The position numbers and the translations under genes are program-made. Positions 51,975 to 60,911 of a stretch of DNA of 64,000 bases are shown in pieces. Position 1 is the first letter of the stretch. Each line of letters opens with the position of its first letter. The notes under the pieces were generated by a model, which saw nothing but the letters and a program-made list of their open reading frames with translations, was not told the DNA's origin and did no database searches. Source of the DNA: Thalassovita autumnalis (lineage in GTDB: Bacteria > Pseudomonadota > Alphaproteobacteria > Rhodobacterales > Rhodobacteraceae); contig NZ_CYSB01000024.1 of assembly GCF_001458255.1 (NCBI RefSeq), positions 1 through 64,000 on the forward strand, given 5' to 3'.

Positions 51975-53345
51975 TTAACTTAGCCCCGCTGTTGGCATTG
52001 GTGCCCCGGCACATGTCAGCTGTGCCAAGTCTACGTCAGCTGAGGCTTCGGCCACAATCAACAGCTTACCGTCTGTCTTGTAATCGCGAAATTCTCCAGC
52101 GGGCTGCAGCGGCTCCAGATGTAGATCAGGCGCGATTGGCAGGGCGGCAATCTGTTGGGCCAGCGTGGCGCGGGCGGCATCCACATCGGGGTCAATGTCG
52201 TGCAGCAGCGCAGGGATGTGGCGATAATATTTGATCGCGATCTCTTCATCTCGGCTGATCGCGCCAAGATACAGCGGCTGGCCATCAACCTGTCCGGCCG
52301 GCCACCAGCGGATGTGCAGCCGTTCGCTGAGCGTGCCAGGCATCTGAAAGGCAGATTGCGCGGGCTGACCGTTCAGGTAAAGCTCAGACACCGGGGGCGT
52401 GCCGGCCAGCAGCAGTTCGATGTAGGTCAGGATCCCGATGGAGTCGCGCGAAAAGGTCATGTTTCGCTGCCAGCCCAATTGCTCCATCAGCGCCTCAGGG
52501 GACCGCTCGCCGATCATCGCAATATTCACCGGCTGCGGTAGATGCAACGGGGTCTCCCCCGGGCGCGCCAGCAAGGGCTTCTGGCCAAGCTCGCAAAGCG
52601 ATTTATGGGTGGCAATGGGCTGTGGCTCAGGCTTCGCATGGGCGTTGCTGGCAAAGAAATAGACCATATTGCTGCTGAGGAATAAGGCCCCCGCCGCCAG
52701 TCCGGCCAGACACAGCCGCCGCCCATGCGACCGGTCAGATCGCCAAATGCGCCAGCATAGCAGGGCAAAGGCCATGAGCAGCATCACCGGCACCCAATGC
52801 GGCAGGATCCATAGGGCGATCCACGCCCAAACCGCGCCGAAGACCTGACTATAGGTTGCGCCCAGGGCCCCCAGCAGCAGGAACTGACCGGCCCCAAGTG
52901 TGATGCCCAGCGCCGCCGCCGCCCCAAAACGTAGGCGGGACAGGCCCAGACTGCCGGCCAAAAACGGGGTGATCCAGGCAACCGGGCCCAGAAGGCGTGA
53001 GATCACCACAAACTTGGCGCCATGTGTGCCCAGCATATGCCGTGCCCGCCGCAAGGCGCGCCGGTGTTTTTGCCGCCGCATCACTCGCAGGAGGGCGCGC
53101 GGCCCCAGCCGCTGACCCAGAATGAAGCTGGCCATATCCCCCAGCCAGGCGCTGAGCAGCACCAGCGCGATCAGATCCCATTGACCGGTCGCCGCCCCGA
53201 TCGCCCCCGCCGCGAGGAAGGCAACCTCGCCAAAAACGAAGAAGCCGATGCCGATCTGCGTGTCCAAAAAAGCGATGGTGGCAAGGGCCATATAGGTCCA
53301 GGCGCTGGGCAGCTCAGCGAGGGATAGAGAGAGTGTGTCCCACAT
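51975..53345 (-). CDS. DedA/VTT membrane protein fused to LssY-like C-terminal domain
   Basis: A 456-residue protein. The N-terminal ~210 residues are a DedA-type VTT domain (IGFFVFGEVAFLAAGAIG, LGDMASFILGQRLGP, FVVISRLLGPVAWITPFLAGSLGL). After a membrane helix (LCLAGLAAGALFLSSNMVYFF), ~230 periplasmic residues resemble the LssY C-terminal domain (MEQLGWQRNM, LHIRWWPAGQVDGQPLYLGAISRDEEIAIKY). DedA proteins carry lipid intermediates across the membrane. The fusion suggests lipid or lipopolysaccharide tailoring, in line with the glycosyltransferase gene nine bases upstream. Confidence 0.85.
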   Translation of the reverse strand: MWDTLSLSLAELPSAWTYMALATIAFLDTQIGIGFFVFGEVAFLAAGAIGAATGQWDLIALVLLSAWLGDMASFILGQRLGPRALLRVMRRQKHRRALRRARHMLGTHGAKFVVISRLLGPVAWITPFLAGSLGLSRLRFGAAAALGITLGAGQFLLLGALGATYSQVFGAVWAWIALWILPHWVPVMLLMAFALLCWRIWRSDRSHGRRLCLAGLAAGALFLSSNMVYFFASNAHAKPEPQPIATHKSLCELGQKPLLARPGETPLHLPQPVNIAMIGERSPEALMEQLGWQRNMTFSRDSIGILTYIELLLAGTPPVSELYLNGQPAQSAFQMPGTLSERLHIRWWPAGQVDGQPLYLGAISRDEEIAIKYYRHIPALLHDIDPDVDAARATLAQQIAALPIAPDLHLEPLQPAGEFRDYKTDGKLLIVAEASADVDLAQLTCAGAPMPTAGLS

Positions 53346-53354
53346 GGTCCCGCC

Positions 53355-54089
53355 TCACTTGTAGTGGCCAAAGGCGTAGGGGATTTCGTTTTTGTACATC
53401 TCACCGCGGAAGAACCGCCGCAGATTGGCGCGCAAATAGGTCAGGCCGGTGCGCAGGGTGCCATCCTGATCCAGCCGGCGGGGGTCAAAGCCAAACCGTG
53501 CACGCAGAATGCCCAAGGTGGTGCGTTTGCCTTCCGCGGCTTTCAGAACGTAATTGCAATCCTCACAAAGGCTTAGGCCTTCATCAAACCCACCAATGCG
53601 CTGGTGCACGGCCGGTGTGGAAAACAAGCAGGCACCAATGGCGGTCGGGAAAAAGGGCAGGGTGACGCGGATGCCCAAGTTAAAGATGCCATAGCCCAGC
53701 GCCAGCCGTCGCGGCAGACCTGCGGTATCCATGCAAACCACACCAACGTCCAATTGGCGGCGATCCAGTTCGGCTAGGCTTTCTGCCAGGAACGCGGGAT
53801 CTAGACGTGTGTCCGCATCCAGAAACAGCAGCTTATCCCCCTGCGCGGCTGCGGCCCCGGTGTTGCGGCCCAGGCTGACACCACGGGTCTGCATTTCAAT
53901 GACACGGTACTGCGCAAAACGCGATGCGGCCGCATGGGACAGGGCAACGGTGTCATCGTCGCTGTTGCTGTCCACATGAATGATCTCAAAATCCTGAAAA
54001 CTCTGCGCGGCCAGATCATCCAGCAGGCGCGGCAGGCGTTGGGCCTCATTCAAGGTGATGATCACGATGGAAACGGTTGGGGTGCTCAT
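53355..54089 (-). CDS. Family 2 glycosyltransferase
   Basis: A 244-residue GT-A glycosyltransferase: VSIVIITLNEAQRLPRLL at the N-terminus, the metal-binding DxD in LLFLDADTRLD, and a possible acid segment GGFDEGLSLCEDCNYVLKA. No transmembrane segment is obvious. First gene of the operon with the VTT-LssY protein and a two-component system. The acceptor could be a lipid carrier, a guess from context. Confidence 0.88.
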   Translation of the reverse strand: MSTPTVSIVIITLNEAQRLPRLLDDLAAQSFQDFEIIHVDSNSDDDTVALSHAAASRFAQYRVIEMQTRGVSLGRNTGAAAAQGDKLLFLDADTRLDPAFLAESLAELDRRQLDVGVVCMDTAGLPRRLALGYGIFNLGIRVTLPFFPTAIGACLFSTPAVHQRIGGFDEGLSLCEDCNYVLKAAEGKRTTLGILRARFGFDPRRLDQDGTLRTGLTYLRANLRRFFRGEMYKNEIPYAFGHYK

Positions 54090-54151
54090 GTTGATTCTCC
54101 AGTGTTTGCGCGGTTGTCACGCGCAAAGCTGAAGGCAAACTGAAGAGCCTG

Positions 54152-54177
54152 AAAAAGACCCGCCAGGCGGCGGGTCT
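54152..54177 (-). terminator. Intrinsic terminator of the pxpBC operon
   Basis: On the minus strand a 9-bp stem AGACCCGCC/GGCGGGTCT with a 4-nt loop is followed by TTTTC, just after the pxpC stop codon. Confidence 0.85.
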
Positions 54178-54184
54178 GGGAATG

Positions 54185-55213
54185 TTATGCGTCGTCGCGA
54201 TCCAGATCGTCACCGGCTGTCACGCCGCTAATTAACTGATACCTCAGCAGATCCCGGATCTGGTGGGGATCGCGGATCTTGACCTCAGCCTTGCTGCGCA
54301 ACGCGGCAAGGCGGGCACTGTCCGGCTGCCACAGCGCATCCGCATCTTCTTGCGACAGGAGCTGAAGCTGAATCGGCGCGCCCAGCGGCGCTTGCGCCAG
54401 CATCGGCAGATCGTCCGGTATCACAGATCCCAATCGCGGATAGCCGCCCATGGTCTGGCAATCGGCCATCAACACGTAGGGCACCCCGTCGCCGGTCATC
54501 TGCACATCCCCCTGGGTGATGAAATCAGACCCTAGTGAGGCCGCTTCATCGGCGGGGAAGGGGGCATCATCGTGGTTCAGTCGCACGCCTTGGCGGTTGG
54601 CGGCAGCGTCGCGGGTGAATTGTGTGGCCAGCGCCCGCTGCAGGGTCGCCGTGCTGAACAGGCCGGTTTGTGGTCCGGGCATCATCCGCAGAATGCCGCC
54701 CTTGAACCTGTCTGGTTTTGGCAAGCGGCGTGGCGGCTCCTCAGGATCGGGGTCGCCCGTTAGGGGCAGGGTATCGCCCTCGGCCAGCAGCTGGCCAATC
54801 CCCAGCCCTGCCTGGGTTGCGACACTGCCCAGCCACTGCGGCTGTGCGATGGTCGCTGCAAAGGTCACGTAGCCATAGACCCCTTCGCTGACGCCGCCGA
54901 TCTCCAGCCGTTCGCCGGGTTGCAATACGTGGCTTTCATTCCAGCCCAATGGTTCGCCATCCAATGTGGCGCGCATCGGGGCGCCGGTCAGCGCAAAGCG
55001 GCTGGGGGCGGTCACGCTGAACGTACCGCCCAATCCGGCCATCTCAATCGCGGGCAGCACCTTGGGGGATTGCAGCAGCGCCGCCGCTTCCATCAGCGCC
55101 AGCCGATCCGCCGCGCCACCGGTGGCAATGCCCTGCGCCATATGGCCGGGCCGTCCCAGATCCTGAACCGAAAGTGCAGGTCCTGCGCGGTGAATGATCA
55201 GCTCCGCACTCAT
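54185..55213 (-). CDS. pxpC: 5-oxoprolinase subunit C (biotin-dependent carboxyltransferase family)
   Basis: A 342-residue protein of the KipA/PxpC family. Typical segments: LSVQDLGRPGHMAQGIATGGAADRLAL at the N-terminus, MMPGPQTGLF, and YVLMADCQTMGGYPRLGSVI. With PxpB and PxpA it opens 5-oxoproline (pyroglutamate) to glutamate at the cost of ATP. It overlaps pxpB by ATGA. No pxpA lies in the window. Confidence 0.9.
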   Translation of the reverse strand: MSAELIIHRAGPALSVQDLGRPGHMAQGIATGGAADRLALMEAAALLQSPKVLPAIEMAGLGGTFSVTAPSRFALTGAPMRATLDGEPLGWNESHVLQPGERLEIGGVSEGVYGYVTFAATIAQPQWLGSVATQAGLGIGQLLAEGDTLPLTGDPDPEEPPRRLPKPDRFKGGILRMMPGPQTGLFSTATLQRALATQFTRDAAANRQGVRLNHDDAPFPADEAASLGSDFITQGDVQMTGDGVPYVLMADCQTMGGYPRLGSVIPDDLPMLAQAPLGAPIQLQLLSQEDADALWQPDSARLAALRSKAEVKIRDPHQIRDLLRYQLISGVTAGDDLDRDDA

Positions 55214-55962
55214 GACAGCACCTCACAGCGTGCGCCGCCCAGACCCTCGGCATTGTCTTTCAGCAAATCGCGGTAGGCGTCATGGCTGACCTGATGTAGG
55301 CGCATCGCATCCCCCTGCCGCAGCAGAAAGGATTCGCTGCGTTCCTGCAAAAACGGGCGAAATCCGGTTTCAGCGATCTGCCGCCAGCCCGTGGTTGAGG
55401 CGCTGGTAAACAGCACCATCTGACGAATAGCGGTGGCAATGGCCCCCGCTGGCACCCGTGGTGTCAGGCTGCTTTGGCGTGGCACCTGCCAGCCCTCGGG
55501 CAGATAGCCCAGATAGGGTTGGCCCGGTGCAAAACCGATGGCCAAAACCCGCAGCTCGGTTTCCTGAGCTTCGGCGATGATGGTGTCTTCGCTCAGCCCG
55601 CTGACCGTCGCGAAATCCGTCAGCTGCGGGCCGAACTGCCCGCCGAAAGCCACGGGAATGTGCCAGCACCGTTTCGGCGCGGGCAGCGGATCATGCAGCC
55701 AGTCGCGCCCGTCGAGCAGCGCTGATGTTGCTGCGGTCACCGCTGCCCGATCCGTCCGGGCCGGGTCAAATTGCAGCAAGACTGAGATCAAAGAGGGCAC
55801 AACATCCGTCAATCCGGGCAGGTTGGCATCCTCAACCACACGCTGAAAGGCAAGGCAGGCGGCCGTGGCCTCGAAAGAGGCCTGTTTGGCGAATCGCACC
55901 AGCACACCGTCTTGGCCCAGCGGCAACACTTCGGGGGCTGGCATGCTATGTTGCTGTATCAT
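55210..55962 (-). CDS. pxpB: 5-oxoprolinase subunit B (allophanate hydrolase subunit 1 family)
   Basis: A 250-residue protein of the KipI/PxpB family, with GFAPGQPYLGYLPEGWQVPRQSSLTPRVPAGAIA as the signature. ATG 55962 is chosen over 55986 because AAGGA is nine bases before it. It is divergent from the TRAP transporter operon, with a 184-bp promoter region between. That layout suggests the transporter brings in the substrate, perhaps 5-oxoproline or a related cyclic amide. Confidence 0.88.
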   Translation of the reverse strand: MIQQHSMPAPEVLPLGQDGVLVRFAKQASFEATAACLAFQRVVEDANLPGLTDVVPSLISVLLQFDPARTDRAAVTAATSALLDGRDWLHDPLPAPKRCWHIPVAFGGQFGPQLTDFATVSGLSEDTIIAEAQETELRVLAIGFAPGQPYLGYLPEGWQVPRQSSLTPRVPAGAIATAIRQMVLFTSASTTGWRQIAETGFRPFLQERSESFLLRQGDAMRLHQVSHDAYRDLLKDNAEGLGGARCEVLS

Positions 55963-56115
55963 TCGTGGCGATCCTTGCAGGGACATGGAGGGAACAGGAC
56001 AAAACAGGGCGAATATAGCTGTTAAAGCAGGGGGGCGTGCAGAAAACTCTTGACCAGATTTTCATTTTACTGACATTTTGTCAACGTAATGCCAAAAAAT
56101 TACTTCCAACAGTGA

Positions 56116-56132
56116 AGCCCGACCGTCGGGCT
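56116..56132 (+). promoter_or_regulatory. Short hairpin beside the dctP ribosome site
   Basis: AGCCCGA and TCGGGCT pair around CCG directly before GAGGAG, the dctP Shine-Dalgarno. A 5' hairpin like this can stabilise the highly expressed binding-protein mRNA. Confidence 0.45.
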
Positions 56133-56146
56133 GAGGAGAAACAACC

Positions 56147-57112
56147 ATGTTTAAACTTGCTGCAACCTTCGCGCTGGGTCTGGGCCTGGCCGGTGCCGCA
56201 ACCGCCGAGACCTGGGACATGCCGACGCCCTATGGCGACAGCACCTTCCACACCGTCAACATCCGTGAGTTCGCGGCCGACGTTGCTGCGGCCACCGATG
56301 GCGCGTTGGAGATCACCATCCACTCAGCCGGTTCGCTGTTCCCGCACCCCGAGATCAAAAACGCCGTGCGTTCGCGTCAGGTTCCAATCGGTGAATTCTT
56401 CCTGTCGCGCCTGTCGAACGAAGATCTGGCCTATGGTGTAGACAGCCAGCCGTTTGTTGCGACCTCCTATGATGATGCCGCCAAACTGTGGGCCGCACAG
56501 AAACCGGTGATCGAAAAGCTGATGGCCAAAGAAGGCCTGAAGCCGCTGTTCTCGGTGCCGTGGCCGGCGCAGGGTCTTTACACCAACGGCGAAGTGAAAA
56601 CCGTCGATGATCTGGCAGGTCTGCGTTTCCGCGCCTACAACGCCGCACTGGAAGAGTTCGCAACCCTGGCCAAAGCGGCCCCGGTTCAGATCGAAGCCTC
56701 AAACATCCCGCAGGCCTTTGCCACCGGTCAGGTTCAGGCGATGATCACCTCGCCCTCCACTGGCGCCAACTCCAAGGCCTGGGACTTTGTCACCCACTAC
56801 ACCCCGATCAACGCATGGGTTCCGAAAAACATCGTGGTTGTGAACACCCGCGTGTTCGACCGCCTGCCGGCTGACGTTCAGGCGGCTGTGATGGAAGCCG
56901 CTGCCAAAGCCGAAACCCGCGGTTGGGAAATGTCGGCGGCCGAAGCTGAAACCAAAACCAAAGTTATGGCTGACAACGGCATCACCGTGGTTCAGCCGTC
57001 CGATGAGCTGATGAACGGCCTGCTGGCGATCGGCGCAGAGATGGTGAATAACTGGATGAATAACGCCAGCGAAGACGCCATTGAGGTTCTGAACGGCTAC
57101 CAGGCCAACTGA
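56147..57112 (+). CDS. dctP: TRAP transporter solute-binding protein DctP
   Basis: A 321-residue periplasmic binding protein with a Sec signal (FKLAATFALGLGLAGAATA). DctP hallmarks are KTVDDLAGLRFRAYNAALEEFATL and QAFATGQVQAMITSPSTGA; a conserved Arg (LRFRAY) normally binds a carboxylate. It starts after GAGGAG at ATG 56147. A terminator-like hairpin between it and dctQ would give more binding protein than membrane parts. The ligand may relate to pxpBC. Confidence 0.93.
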   Translation: MFKLAATFALGLGLAGAATAETWDMPTPYGDSTFHTVNIREFAADVAAATDGALEITIHSAGSLFPHPEIKNAVRSRQVPIGEFFLSRLSNEDLAYGVDSQPFVATSYDDAAKLWAAQKPVIEKLMAKEGLKPLFSVPWPAQGLYTNGEVKTVDDLAGLRFRAYNAALEEFATLAKAAPVQIEASNIPQAFATGQVQAMITSPSTGANSKAWDFVTHYTPINAWVPKNIVVVNTRVFDRLPADVQAAVMEAAAKAETRGWEMSAAEAETKTKVMADNGITVVQPSDELMNGLLAIGAEMVNNWMNNASEDAIEVLNGYQAN

Positions 57113-57128
57113 TCCTGACATCAAAGAA

Positions 57129-57157
57129 CGCCCCGATCTTGCGGTCGGGGCGTTTTT
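57129..57157 (+). terminator. Intercistronic partial terminator between dctP and dctQ
   Basis: CGCCCCGA/TCGGGGCG stem with an 8-nt loop and TTTTT. It lies inside the operon and probably lets only part of transcription continue into dctQM. Confidence 0.85.
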
Positions 57158-57194
57158 GTAAACATGGGGGACAGCCCCCGAGGGAGGAGGCGCC

Positions 57195-57722
57195 ATGCTG
57201 CGGCGATTTTTAGACGGGCTTTATCTGACGGCAGGCTGGATTGCCGCGCTGTCGATCCTATTCATCTGCGTGATCGTCACCGCGCAGGTCAGCCTGAACA
57301 TTCTGGCGCGTATCGGCGGGCCTGATCTCTCATTCACTATTCCGTCTTATGCGGATTTTGCAGGCTTTGCGCTGGCCACTGCCAGCTTCATGGCGCTGTC
57401 CTATACCCTGCGTCTGGGCGGCCATATCCGGGTCAACCTGTTGATCCAACGCCTCAGCCAAGGGCCGCGTTGGCTGTTGGAGCTGACGACGCTGGCATTG
57501 GGGGCGGCCATGGCGGGCTATGCCACTTATTTCGCCGCCTCCCTCCTGTGGGAAAGCTGGCACTACGGGGATATGTCGACAGGCATCGTTGCGATCCCTC
57601 TGTGGATCCCGCAGCTGTCGATGGTTGGGGGGCTGGGCCTCTTGACCGTTGCGCTGGTGGATACCTTTGTTGAGGCGCTGATTGCGCGCAAACCTATCCT
57701 GGCGGATGAAGGGTCGGAGTAA
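57195..57722 (+). CDS. dctQ: TRAP transporter small membrane subunit DctQ
   Basis: A 175-residue inner-membrane protein with four hydrophobic helices and the DctQ-type segments SYADFAGFALATASFMALSYTLRLGGHIRVNLL and GIVAIPLWIPQLSMVGGLGLL. It bridges DctP and DctM in the membrane complex. dctM begins 4 bp after its stop. Confidence 0.92.
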   Translation: MLRRFLDGLYLTAGWIAALSILFICVIVTAQVSLNILARIGGPDLSFTIPSYADFAGFALATASFMALSYTLRLGGHIRVNLLIQRLSQGPRWLLELTTLALGAAMAGYATYFAASLLWESWHYGDMSTGIVAIPLWIPQLSMVGGLGLLTVALVDTFVEALIARKPILADEGSE

Positions 57723-57726
57723 CAAA

Positions 57727-59037
57727 ATGCCTGAATTGTCTGATCCTATCGTCTTTTCGATCCTTCTGGCCGTTTTGCTGGCGCTGCTGGCTGCGGGTCT
57801 TTGGGTGGCCATGTCATTGATCGTGATGGCCTTTGTCGCGATTGCCTTCTTTTCAAACGCACCCGAAGGTCTGGTGCTGGCCACCACGCTTTGGGGGCAC
57901 AGTCACAGCTGGCCCTTGGCCGCGCTGCCCTTGTTCATCTTGATGGGGGAGATCCTGCTCAGATCCCGCCTGTCTGAGGATATGTTCAGCGGCTTGGCGC
58001 CCTGGCTCAGCCGGGTGCCGGGCCGTCTGTTGCATGTCAATATCTTGGGCTGTGCGATCTTTGCTGCGGTCTCCGGCTCCTCTGCCGCGACCGCCGCCAC
58101 CATCGGCCGGATGTCGGTGCCTGAGTTGAAAGAGCGCGGCTATCCCGACAGCCTGATCCTTGGCACCTTGGCAGGGTCTGCCACGCTGGGGCTGTTGATC
58201 CCACCCTCGATCATCCTGATTGTCTATGGGGTGGCCACCGAACAATCCATTGCCCGCTTGTTTGTGGCCGGTGTGCTGCCGGGCGCCATGCTGGTGGGGC
58301 TGTTCGCCGCCTATGTCGCGCTGCGCGCGTTTATGAACAAGGATCTGATCCCCGATGAAGGGCCCGCGGTGCCGTTCATGGAAAAGGTCAAAGCCTCACG
58401 CCGGCTGATCCCCGTGCTGCTGCTGATCTGCGGTGTGATCGGCACGATCTATTCCGGTGTTGCCTCGCCCACCGATGCGGCGGCGATCGGTGTGGTGCTG
58501 TCGCTGATCCTTGCCATGCTGTCTGGTGGTTTTGGCATGGCCCAGTTCAAAGAGGCGCTGCTGTCGGCCACCCGCACCTCGGCGATGATTGCCTTTATCC
58601 TCATGGGCGCAGCCTTCCTTGCGATTGCCATGGGCTTCACCGGGATCCCGCGCAATCTGGCCACCTGGATCGGCACCTTCAACCTGTCGCCCTATGCGCT
58701 GCTGGCGGTGCTGACCGTTTTCTTCATCATCCTGGGCTGTTTCCTTGATGGCATTTCGGTCGTGGTGCTGACCACATCGATCATCCTGCCGATGGTGGAG
58801 GCCGTAGGCATCGATCCCCTGTGGTTCGGCATCTACCTTGTGCTGGTGGTGGAGATGAGCCAGATCACCCCGCCGGTGGGCTTCAACCTCTTCGTGATAC
58901 AGGGGCTGACGGGATATAACATCCTGAAGGTCGCCAAGGCGGCGCTGCCGTTCTTCTTCCTGCTGTTGCTGGGCGTTTTGCTGATCACGGCCTTCCCGGG
59001 CATCGTGACCGTGCTGCCAAACGCGATGGGCAACTAA
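57727..59037 (+). CDS. dctM: TRAP transporter large membrane subunit DctM
   Basis: A 436-residue membrane protein with about twelve helices and the DctM signatures LPLFILMGEILLRS, GCAIFAAVSGSSAATAATIGRMSVPELKERGYP and GSATLGLLIPPSIILIVYG. It carries the Na-driven transport path. ATG 57727 is preferred to an in-frame upstream ATG (57682) that would overlap dctQ without a ribosome site. Confidence 0.93.
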   Translation: MPELSDPIVFSILLAVLLALLAAGLWVAMSLIVMAFVAIAFFSNAPEGLVLATTLWGHSHSWPLAALPLFILMGEILLRSRLSEDMFSGLAPWLSRVPGRLLHVNILGCAIFAAVSGSSAATAATIGRMSVPELKERGYPDSLILGTLAGSATLGLLIPPSIILIVYGVATEQSIARLFVAGVLPGAMLVGLFAAYVALRAFMNKDLIPDEGPAVPFMEKVKASRRLIPVLLLICGVIGTIYSGVASPTDAAAIGVVLSLILAMLSGGFGMAQFKEALLSATRTSAMIAFILMGAAFLAIAMGFTGIPRNLATWIGTFNLSPYALLAVLTVFFIILGCFLDGISVVVLTTSIILPMVEAVGIDPLWFGIYLVLVVEMSQITPPVGFNLFVIQGLTGYNILKVAKAALPFFFLLLLGVLLITAFPGIVTVLPNAMGN

Positions 59038-59068
59038 GCCAGCGATCTCGAGATCTGACGGTGGCCTC

Positions 59069-59587
59069 CTAGAGGGAGGCCGCCGCCCGACTGGCCTGAT
59101 CGTAAAGGCCAGACAGCGCCCTGAGCGAGGCCGCGATTTCGCGTAGCTCATCGCCCTCAATGCCCGCACGTGGCAACACCTCCAACAGGCATTGCTCGCG
59201 CACTTCCTTATAGCGTTCGCACAGGCTGCGCCCTTCGGCGGAGGTGGTGTAAAACACCTCCTTGCCGCGCTTTTCCGAATCCAGCAGCCCCATCTTCAAC
59301 AGCTTGCGCAGGGCATAGTTGACGGTATGGGTGTCTTCGAGGTTCAGCAGAAAACAGATATCACTCAGCCGTTTTTCCCGGTCACGGTGGTTGGTGTTGT
59401 GCAGCACCAAAACCTCCAGCGGTGACAGTTCCGGCATGCCAGCGGCGGCCATACAGCGCTGCATCCAGCGGTTAAATGCGTTGTGGATGATGATCAGCCC
59501 GTATTCCAACTCGGACATTTCCCAGCCATCGCCCTCAGCCAGATGACGGGAGGAGACAATGCGGCGTTTTCCGGCACGTTCGGTCAT
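59069..59587 (-). CDS. MarR-like winged-helix regulator
   Basis: A 172-residue DNA-binding protein. The winged helix is clear (SPLEVLVLHNTNHRDREKRLSDICFLLNLEDTHTVNYALRKLLKMGLL, then a wing with KRGKEVFYTTSAEGR). It belongs to the predicted MarR-type (HTH_27) family common next to TRAP genes. Convergent with dctM; it may control dctPQM and pxpBC. Confidence 0.85.
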   Translation of the reverse strand: MTERAGKRRIVSSRHLAEGDGWEMSELEYGLIIIHNAFNRWMQRCMAAAGMPELSPLEVLVLHNTNHRDREKRLSDICFLLNLEDTHTVNYALRKLLKMGLLDSEKRGKEVFYTTSAEGRSLCERYKEVREQCLLEVLPRAGIEGDELREIAASLRALSGLYDQASRAAASL

Positions 59588-59758
59588 GGTGAGCTCTTTT
59601 ACCTTGGGGATACTCTGACATTTTGCAGGTGTTGCCTATGTGCGGCAACCAAATAACACCGTCAAATCACCGAAAAGAAAGTCACCTATTCTCTGATTTA
59701 CCCTTTTTCCAAGATTTCTTTCGCTTTTGCGCGCTTCACGCAATTTTCACTCGCAATG

Positions 59759-59793
59759 TTAGCGCTAATATGTTTAATCCGCGTTAGCGCTAG
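59759..59793. promoter_or_regulatory. Two LacI-type palindromes upstream of gap
   Basis: TTAGCGCTAA (59759-59768) is a perfect 10-bp palindrome. A near copy, TTAGCGCTAG, is at 59784-59793, 25 bases downstream and 63 bases before the gap start. Central CG palindromes like this are typical for LacI-family regulators; in alphaproteobacteria such regulators (CceR/PckR type) control central carbon genes. Confidence 0.6.
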
Positions 59794-59855
59794 CAGGGCG
59801 CGAGTCGTCTTGTATTGCACCTATTCGGACCCCGCATTCCACGAAGGAGACACCC

Positions 59856-60860
59856 ATGACCACGAAACTTGCCATCAACGGGTTTGGCCGCATCGGCCGC
59901 TGCGTGTTGCGCGCGTGGATCGAATCCGGGCGTAAGGACATTGAAATCGTTGCGATTAACGATCTGGGTCCGGTGGCCACCAACGCGCACTTGCTGCAGT
60001 TTGACAGTGTGCACGGCCATCTGAACGCTGACATTGTGGTGGAAGAAAATGCCCTGGTCGTTAACGGTCACCGCATTCGTGTGACCGCCGAACGTAATCC
60101 CGCTGATCTGCCCTGGGGCGATGTCGACATCGCGCTGGAATGCACCGGCATCTTCACCAAGCGGGACAAAGCCGCGGCACATCTGGAAAATGGTTCCAAC
60201 AAAGTGCTGATCTCGGCCCCGGGTGACGGCGCCGACCGTACGGTGGTGTTTGGTGTGAACCATCAGGACCTGACCGCCGAGGATGTGGTTGTTTCCAACG
60301 CCTCCTGCACCACCAACTGCCTGGCCCCGGTTGCCAAGGTTCTGGACGATGCTTTTGGCATTGAGACCGGTTACATGACCACCGTGCATGCCTACACCGG
60401 CGATCAGCCGACCCTGGACACCATGCACAAGGACCTCTACCGCGCGCGGGCTGCGGCACTGTCAATGATCCCGACATCCACCGGTGCGGCGCGTGCCGTG
60501 TCGCTGGTGCTGCCGCATCTGAAGGGCAAGCTGGATGGTTCGGCCATCCGTGTGCCGACCCCGAATGTCTCGGTAGTTGACCTGACCTTCATGCCGAAGA
60601 AAGGGACGACGGTCGAAGAGGTGAACGCCGCGATTGAGGCCGCCGCCTCCGAAGGCCCGCTGAAGGGTGTGCTGGCCCGCAACGACCTGCCCCTGGTTTC
60701 CAGTGACTTCAACCACAACCCGCATTCGTCGATCTTCGCCGCGGATCAGACCAAGGTCACCGATGGTGGCATGGTGCGTGTCCTCAGCTGGTATGACAAC
60801 GAATGGGGTTTCTCGAACCGGATGCTGGACACCGCAGGCGCGATGGCAGCGCTGGGCTAA
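59856..60860 (+). CDS. gap: Type I glyceraldehyde-3-phosphate dehydrogenase
   Basis: A 334-residue glycolytic/gluconeogenic enzyme. The NAD-binding start [15 protein letters not shown], catalytic Cys in [12 protein letters not shown], His in TVHAYTGDQ, and [14 protein letters not shown] are all present. In this group it may serve gluconeogenesis or the lower Entner-Doudoroff route. A strong terminator lies at its end and LacI-type operators upstream. Confidence 0.96.
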   Translation: MTTKLAINGFGRIGRCVLRAWIESGRKDIEIVAINDLGPVATNAHLLQFDSVHGHLNADIVVEENALVVNGHRIRVTAERNPADLPWGDVDIALECTGIFTKRDKAAAHLENGSNKVLISAPGDGADRTVVFGVNHQDLTAEDVVVSNASCTTNCLAPVAKVLDDAFGIETGYMTTVHAYTGDQPTLDTMHKDLYRARAAALSMIPTSTGAARAVSLVLPHLKGKLDGSAIRVPTPNVSVVDLTFMPKKGTTVEEVNAAIEAAASEGPLKGVLARNDLPLVSSDFNHNPHSSIFAADQTKVTDGGMVRVLSWYDNEWGFSNRMLDTAGAMAALG

Positions 60861-60880
60861 GTCCATCGAAGAGAACAGGA

Positions 60881-60908
60881 AAAAGGCCGGGGAACGCCCC
60901 GGCCTTTT
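60881..60908. terminator. Bidirectional intrinsic terminator between gap and the aldose epimerase gene
   Basis: A 12-bp stem AAAAGGCCGGGG/CCCCGGCCTTTT with a 4-nt loop, with A and T tracts on both sides. Confidence 0.92.
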
Positions 60909-60911
60909 GCG

